7,660 bases of DNA, from the NCBI GenBank assembly GCA_937897245.1, contig CALCBO010000311.1:1-7660 (forward strand). The letters are read 5' to 3'. This document shows positions 5,123-7,660 of this stretch, in pieces. The stretch comes from an uncultured Caryophanales bacterium (GTDB lineage Bacteria; Bacillota_I; Bacilli_A; RF39; UBA660). The translations under genes were made by a program, and so were the position numbers. The notes beneath the pieces are model-generated. The model was not told the DNA's origin, did no database searches, and saw nothing but the letters and a program-made list of their open reading frames with translations. The first letter of the stretch is position 1. Every line of letters starts with the position of its first letter.

Positions 5123-7660
5123 ATTGATCTCCTTTCAAATCTCTAGCATTTTTAAACCATAAGACTAAAGCAACTAAAATACCTAATAATACAGTTATTA
5201 ATAAATATATAACATTAATATTTCTTTTTACTTTTTGATAAGTATTTTGTGTCATATAAAATCTCATTAAACTATCTGAAGTATAAATTTTATCATTTTC
5301 ACTCATTACTTTATCTTGATCTCCAAGAATAACATCTCCTATGTCGACAACATCATAACTATTTTTGGTAACATTATAATAAGTTACATATTTTGAATTT
5401 AAACTATAGTCAGATGACTTTTTATCTTTATCTCCATAGAAGTAATTTTCATCTCCATCTTCATATAATGGATGATTTTCTATTTGTTTTTGTAATGCTA
5501 TACTTTCTTCATAAGTATCTAGTGGATTTTCGTCTATAATAGATTTTTTGAAAGAACTAGTATTTTGAATATATTCAAAAATTGAAATATTTTCTGTAGC
5601 TTTTTCAGCAATTATTTGAGTACCAGTACGATAATCAAATACTACTACTCTACCAGTTTCATACATTATTACTGCTAAGTTACTATCATTATTAATATTA
5701 TGACTCATATATTTAATATTGGAATTATTAAAGTTTGAAGGCAGTTTAATAGCATCTTTTATATTATATAAAATACCATCATTTCCTAAAACTGTAATAT
5801 ATTTTTTAGTACCAGATGAATCAATAATAATACTATTCTTCTTATTATCTAAATTAGCATCTATAATCTCTAATGTACCATTGTTAGAGAATAATTGATT
5901 TTCATAATAGATTTCCCCATTATCTTTATGAATAATAGAATATTTTGCATAGGTTTCTATTGTAGAGTTATCTATTTTAAATTCAAATAAACTTGTTGTT
6001 TTATTAGTGTTTGCTAAAGAATAATCATTATTTTTAGATTCAAATTTACCTTTTTCTAAGTCATAAATATTTCCTTTATCTGTCAGTGCATATTTTCCAT
6101 ATATATGAATGTATGTATCGTTTGTTGTTTTAATATTTCCTTTTAATTCTCCATTATATAAATATGCATAAGAGTTTTTAAATGTTGTTACTGGATTTTG
6201 TAAATCTTTAGCATCATAAGTATATATTTTTTTATTGGTACCATCATCTAATAGTACTTTGATAGAAGATTTATAGTTGTAATTAAATGTATATAATCTT
6301 TGAGATAAATAATCATTGAATACTTCTTTTTCATTTTCATATACAGTCATTTTTGTAGATGAATCTAATTTATTAAATTCTAAATTGATGGTATGAATAC
6401 CACTACTATATACATCTATGGTTGGTAATTCTTGGTATTTTTTTCTAGATCCTTGGGTCGAGAAGGAAACTTCTGCTGCTGGTAGTTTTACTGGTACTTG
6501 TCCTGTAGCTGTTTTAACAAATGGATAATATCCTCTATCAATTAAGTTCGTTCCATCATAATCAGTAAATTGGAAATATGAAGTAGTAATACCATGTGAT
6601 GTATAGTAACTTTGCGTTGCTAAATCACTAGCTGTTATTAGAGTTAGATTAGAAATGGTATCACTTAAGAAATTTAAATTTTTAATATTAACATCATTGC
6701 AAGTATTATTTGTATAAACATAGAATCTTGGTAATAATGAAGAAATTTCTAAGTTATTTGTAGAAGTTTGTGGTAAAACAATTCCATATCTACTACCAGT
6801 TGTAGTAATTTTACCTGATAAATAAACATTATAGAAGAAATTATTGAATAAGACATTTCCTGTAGCATATCCTGCAAATAACGCTACATTATTTCCACCG
6901 GTAATCTCACTATTTTCTAGAATAATTTCATGTACTACATCACTATAAGTGGAATCAGTAGCATCAATATTATTAATGTAACCATATACACCACCTACAT
7001 TAGAACCGCTGGCATCTATTTTGGCATTTATGGTTGTGTAGTAAAGTCTACTATTACGACCATTTCCGATGGCACCTCCAACATTATTTACACCATTAAT
7101 GCGTGTATTATATACATAACTATAATTTGATACACCACTACCAGTGCTATAGCCTACTAGACCACCTGTTCCTCCTAATCCCGAAGAAATAATGGTACAA
7201 TTATTTACTCCAGCATAACTATTGGTATAACCATTTTTATATCCTTGAATACCACCCGCATAAACGGTTCCTGTTCCGTTGACAACAATTCTTGAATCTT
7301 TAATATAAGTATAAGAACTGTCATAAGACCATCCAAATAGTCCACCTGTATATGTAACTCCGTCTCCTGAGATAACATTAATATTTTCAGCATCATAGTA
7401 GTTGGCATACCGGTCAAGATTACTTCCTGCTATACCACCCACTCGTTCGGCTCCTGATAATCCTCGAATTGTTGAATTTTTAATACTAGAATAATTTGCT
7501 CCAGCATAACCAAATAATCCACCTGTATGGCTCTTTCCTGTGACGGTCATATCATCTCCACTGAAATAGAACCATCTTGTTGGATTGGCATAATCTCTTT
7601 GACCAACAATTCCCCCGACATAAGAACCATTTCCATATACGGTAATATGTTCTGCTTTTA
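5097..7660 (-). CDS. Large surface protein with GLUG-like beta-helix repeats and a C-terminal membrane anchor (5' end outside window)
   Basis: The frame is open to the right edge, so the Met at 7550 is internal and at least 853 residues are encoded here. Numbering from that Met, about nine repeats of 28-37 residues (about -22 to 227) each carry a GG core: VGGIVG, TGGLFG, VGGIAG, TGGLFG, AGGIQG, TGGLVG, VGGAIG, VGGVYG and the degenerate VALFAG. Polar Asn/Ser/Tyr-rich turns separate them. This is the GLUG-type pattern expected to form a right-handed beta-helix. GYYPFVK (340-346) and a Pro-rich link follow, then an Ig-like strand region (about 360-450). Next come propeller-like strands (about 455-665), an acidic Lys/Asp-rich region, one membrane helix (778-798) and a 19-residue basic tail. 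I see no LPxTG motif, so anchoring is by the helix, with the bulk outside. It is probably an adhesin or envelope scaffold. No enzyme motif is visible. Confidence 0.88.
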   Translation of the reverse strand, partial: KAEHITVYGNGSYVGGIVGQRDYANPTRWFYFSGDDMTVTGKSHTGGLFGYAGANYSSIKNSTIRGLSGAERVGGIAGSNLDRYANYYDAENINVISGDGVTYTGGLFGWSYDSSYTYIKDSRIVVNGTGTVYAGGIQGYKNGYTNSYAGVNNCTIISSGLGGTGGLVGYSTGSGVSNYSYVYNTRINGVNNVGGAIGNGRNSRLYYTTINAKIDASGSNVGGVYGYINNIDATDSTYSDVVHEIILENSEITGGNNVALFAGYATGNVLFNNFFYNVYLSGKITTTGSRYGIVLPQTSTNNLEISSLLPRFYVYTNNTCNDVNIKNLNFLSDTISNLTLITASDLATQSYYTSHGITTSYFQFTDYDGTNLIDRGYYPFVKTATGQVPVKLPAAEVSFSTQGSRKKYQELPTIDVYSSGIHTINLEFNKLDSSTKMTVYENEKEVFNDYLSQRLYTFNYNYKSSIKVLLDDGTNKKIYTYDAKDLQNPVTTFKNSYAYLYNGELKGNIKTTNDTYIHIYGKYALTDKGNIYDLEKGKFESKNNDYSLANTNKTTSLFEFKIDNSTIETYAKYSIIHKDNGEIYYENQLFSNNGTLEIIDANLDNKKNSIIIDSSGTKKYITVLGNDGILYNIKDAIKLPSNFNNSNIKYMSHNINNDSNLAVIMYETGRVVVFDYRTGTQIIAEKATENISIFEYIQNTSSFKKSIIDENPLDTYEESIALQKQIENHPLYEDGDENYFYGDKDKKSSDYSLNSKYVTYYNVTKNSYDVVDIGDVILGDQDKVMSENDKIYTSDSLMRFYMTQNTYQKVKRNINVIYLLITVLLGILVALVLWFKNARDLKGDQYEKNKSKI
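5157..5219 (-). other. C-terminal transmembrane helix of the large surface protein
   Basis: Twenty-one uncharged residues (INVIYLLITVLLGILVALVLW) are flanked by KVKRN before and FKNARDLKGDQYEKNKSKI after. Charges on both sides leave the orientation slightly open, but the long polar beta-rich region before it fits an N-outside, C-inside protein. The export signal would lie beyond the right edge. Confidence 0.85.
6870..7619 (-). repeat. Array of about nine GLUG-like protein repeats
   Basis: GG-core hexapeptides recur every 84-111 bases (mostly 84-93) within the large surface gene. Successive core starts are 31, 28, 31, 30, 30, 29, 28 and 37 residues apart. The protein pattern is conserved but the DNA is not closely repeated by eye, which suggests an old duplication rather than recent slippage. 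The last unit (VALFAG) is degenerate and more widely spaced, as for a capping coil. The array may continue beyond the right edge. Confidence 0.75.

Noticed and set aside
6930..7417. Open frames at 6930-7130 (plus) and 7205-7417 (minus)
   Set aside because: Both are shadows of the repeat-rich surface gene. Their Ile/Thr- or Met/Leu-rich translations reflect the skewed composition of the repeats.
7548..7550. ATG at 7550 as the start of the large surface gene
   Set aside because: The same frame is open to the right edge and contains another complete GG-core repeat (VGGIVG), so this Met is internal. No ribosome site precedes it.
1..7660. tRNA, rRNA, CRISPR array, insertion sequence or attachment site
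   Set aside because: I read both strands and saw no cloverleaf-like or rRNA-like stretch, no short regularly spaced direct repeats, and no transposase motifs or terminal inverted repeats.

Overview
This window looks like chromosomal DNA from an AT-rich Bacillota (low-GC Gram-positive), probably an uncultured gut-type Bacilli lineage related to RF39 or Erysipelotrichia-like groups. The evidence is very AT-rich codon use, strong GGAGG-type Shine-Dalgarno sites, a rimP-nusA-ylxR-infB-rbfA operon, and long Tyr/Asn/Ser-rich surface proteins. The lineage is an inference. The standard bacterial code fits: Trp is TGG throughout, ylxR ends in TGA, and the other genes end in TAA or TAG. Every gene I can support is on the minus strand, so transcription runs from right to left.

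Right part (7660 to 4538): a surface module. The 3' portion of a large envelope protein (at least 853 residues, start outside the window) has about nine GLUG-like beta-helix repeats of roughly 30 residues. These are followed by beta-rich domains, one C-terminal membrane helix and a short basic tail. Its last 26 bases overlap the next gene, a 194-residue protein with an N-terminal membrane helix and an extracellular domain. The two predicted topologies are complementary and the genes are probably co-transcribed. I cannot assign a function to either.

Middle (4537 to 4418): the only sizeable intergenic gap, 120 bases. It holds an extended -10 promoter and a 7-bp perfect GC-rich hairpin in the leader just upstream of rimP.

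Left part (4417 to 1): the transcription/translation operon. RimP is only 82 residues and appears to lack its C-terminal domain. NusA is 405 residues with an acidic insertion in its N-terminal domain. YlxR/RnpM follows, with no L7Ae-type gene after it. infB is broken by one in-frame TAA exactly where the Ser of the G5 motif (SAK) should be. The last gene begins as rbfA but, after about 59 codons, continues in frame as a glycoside hydrolase family 31 protein that runs off the window. The switch occurs at a peptide (LDDSK) that both families carry, so it looks like a junction at a short direct homology. It is either an assembly or amplification chimera or a real recombination.

Taken together, the operon supplies ribosome maturation (RimP, RbfA), elongation and termination control (NusA), an RNA-binding modulator (YlxR) and initiation (IF2). 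Two adjacent genes, one essential and one important for ribosome assembly, appear broken. The first thing to settle is therefore whether the left 1.6 kb of the sequence is correct.
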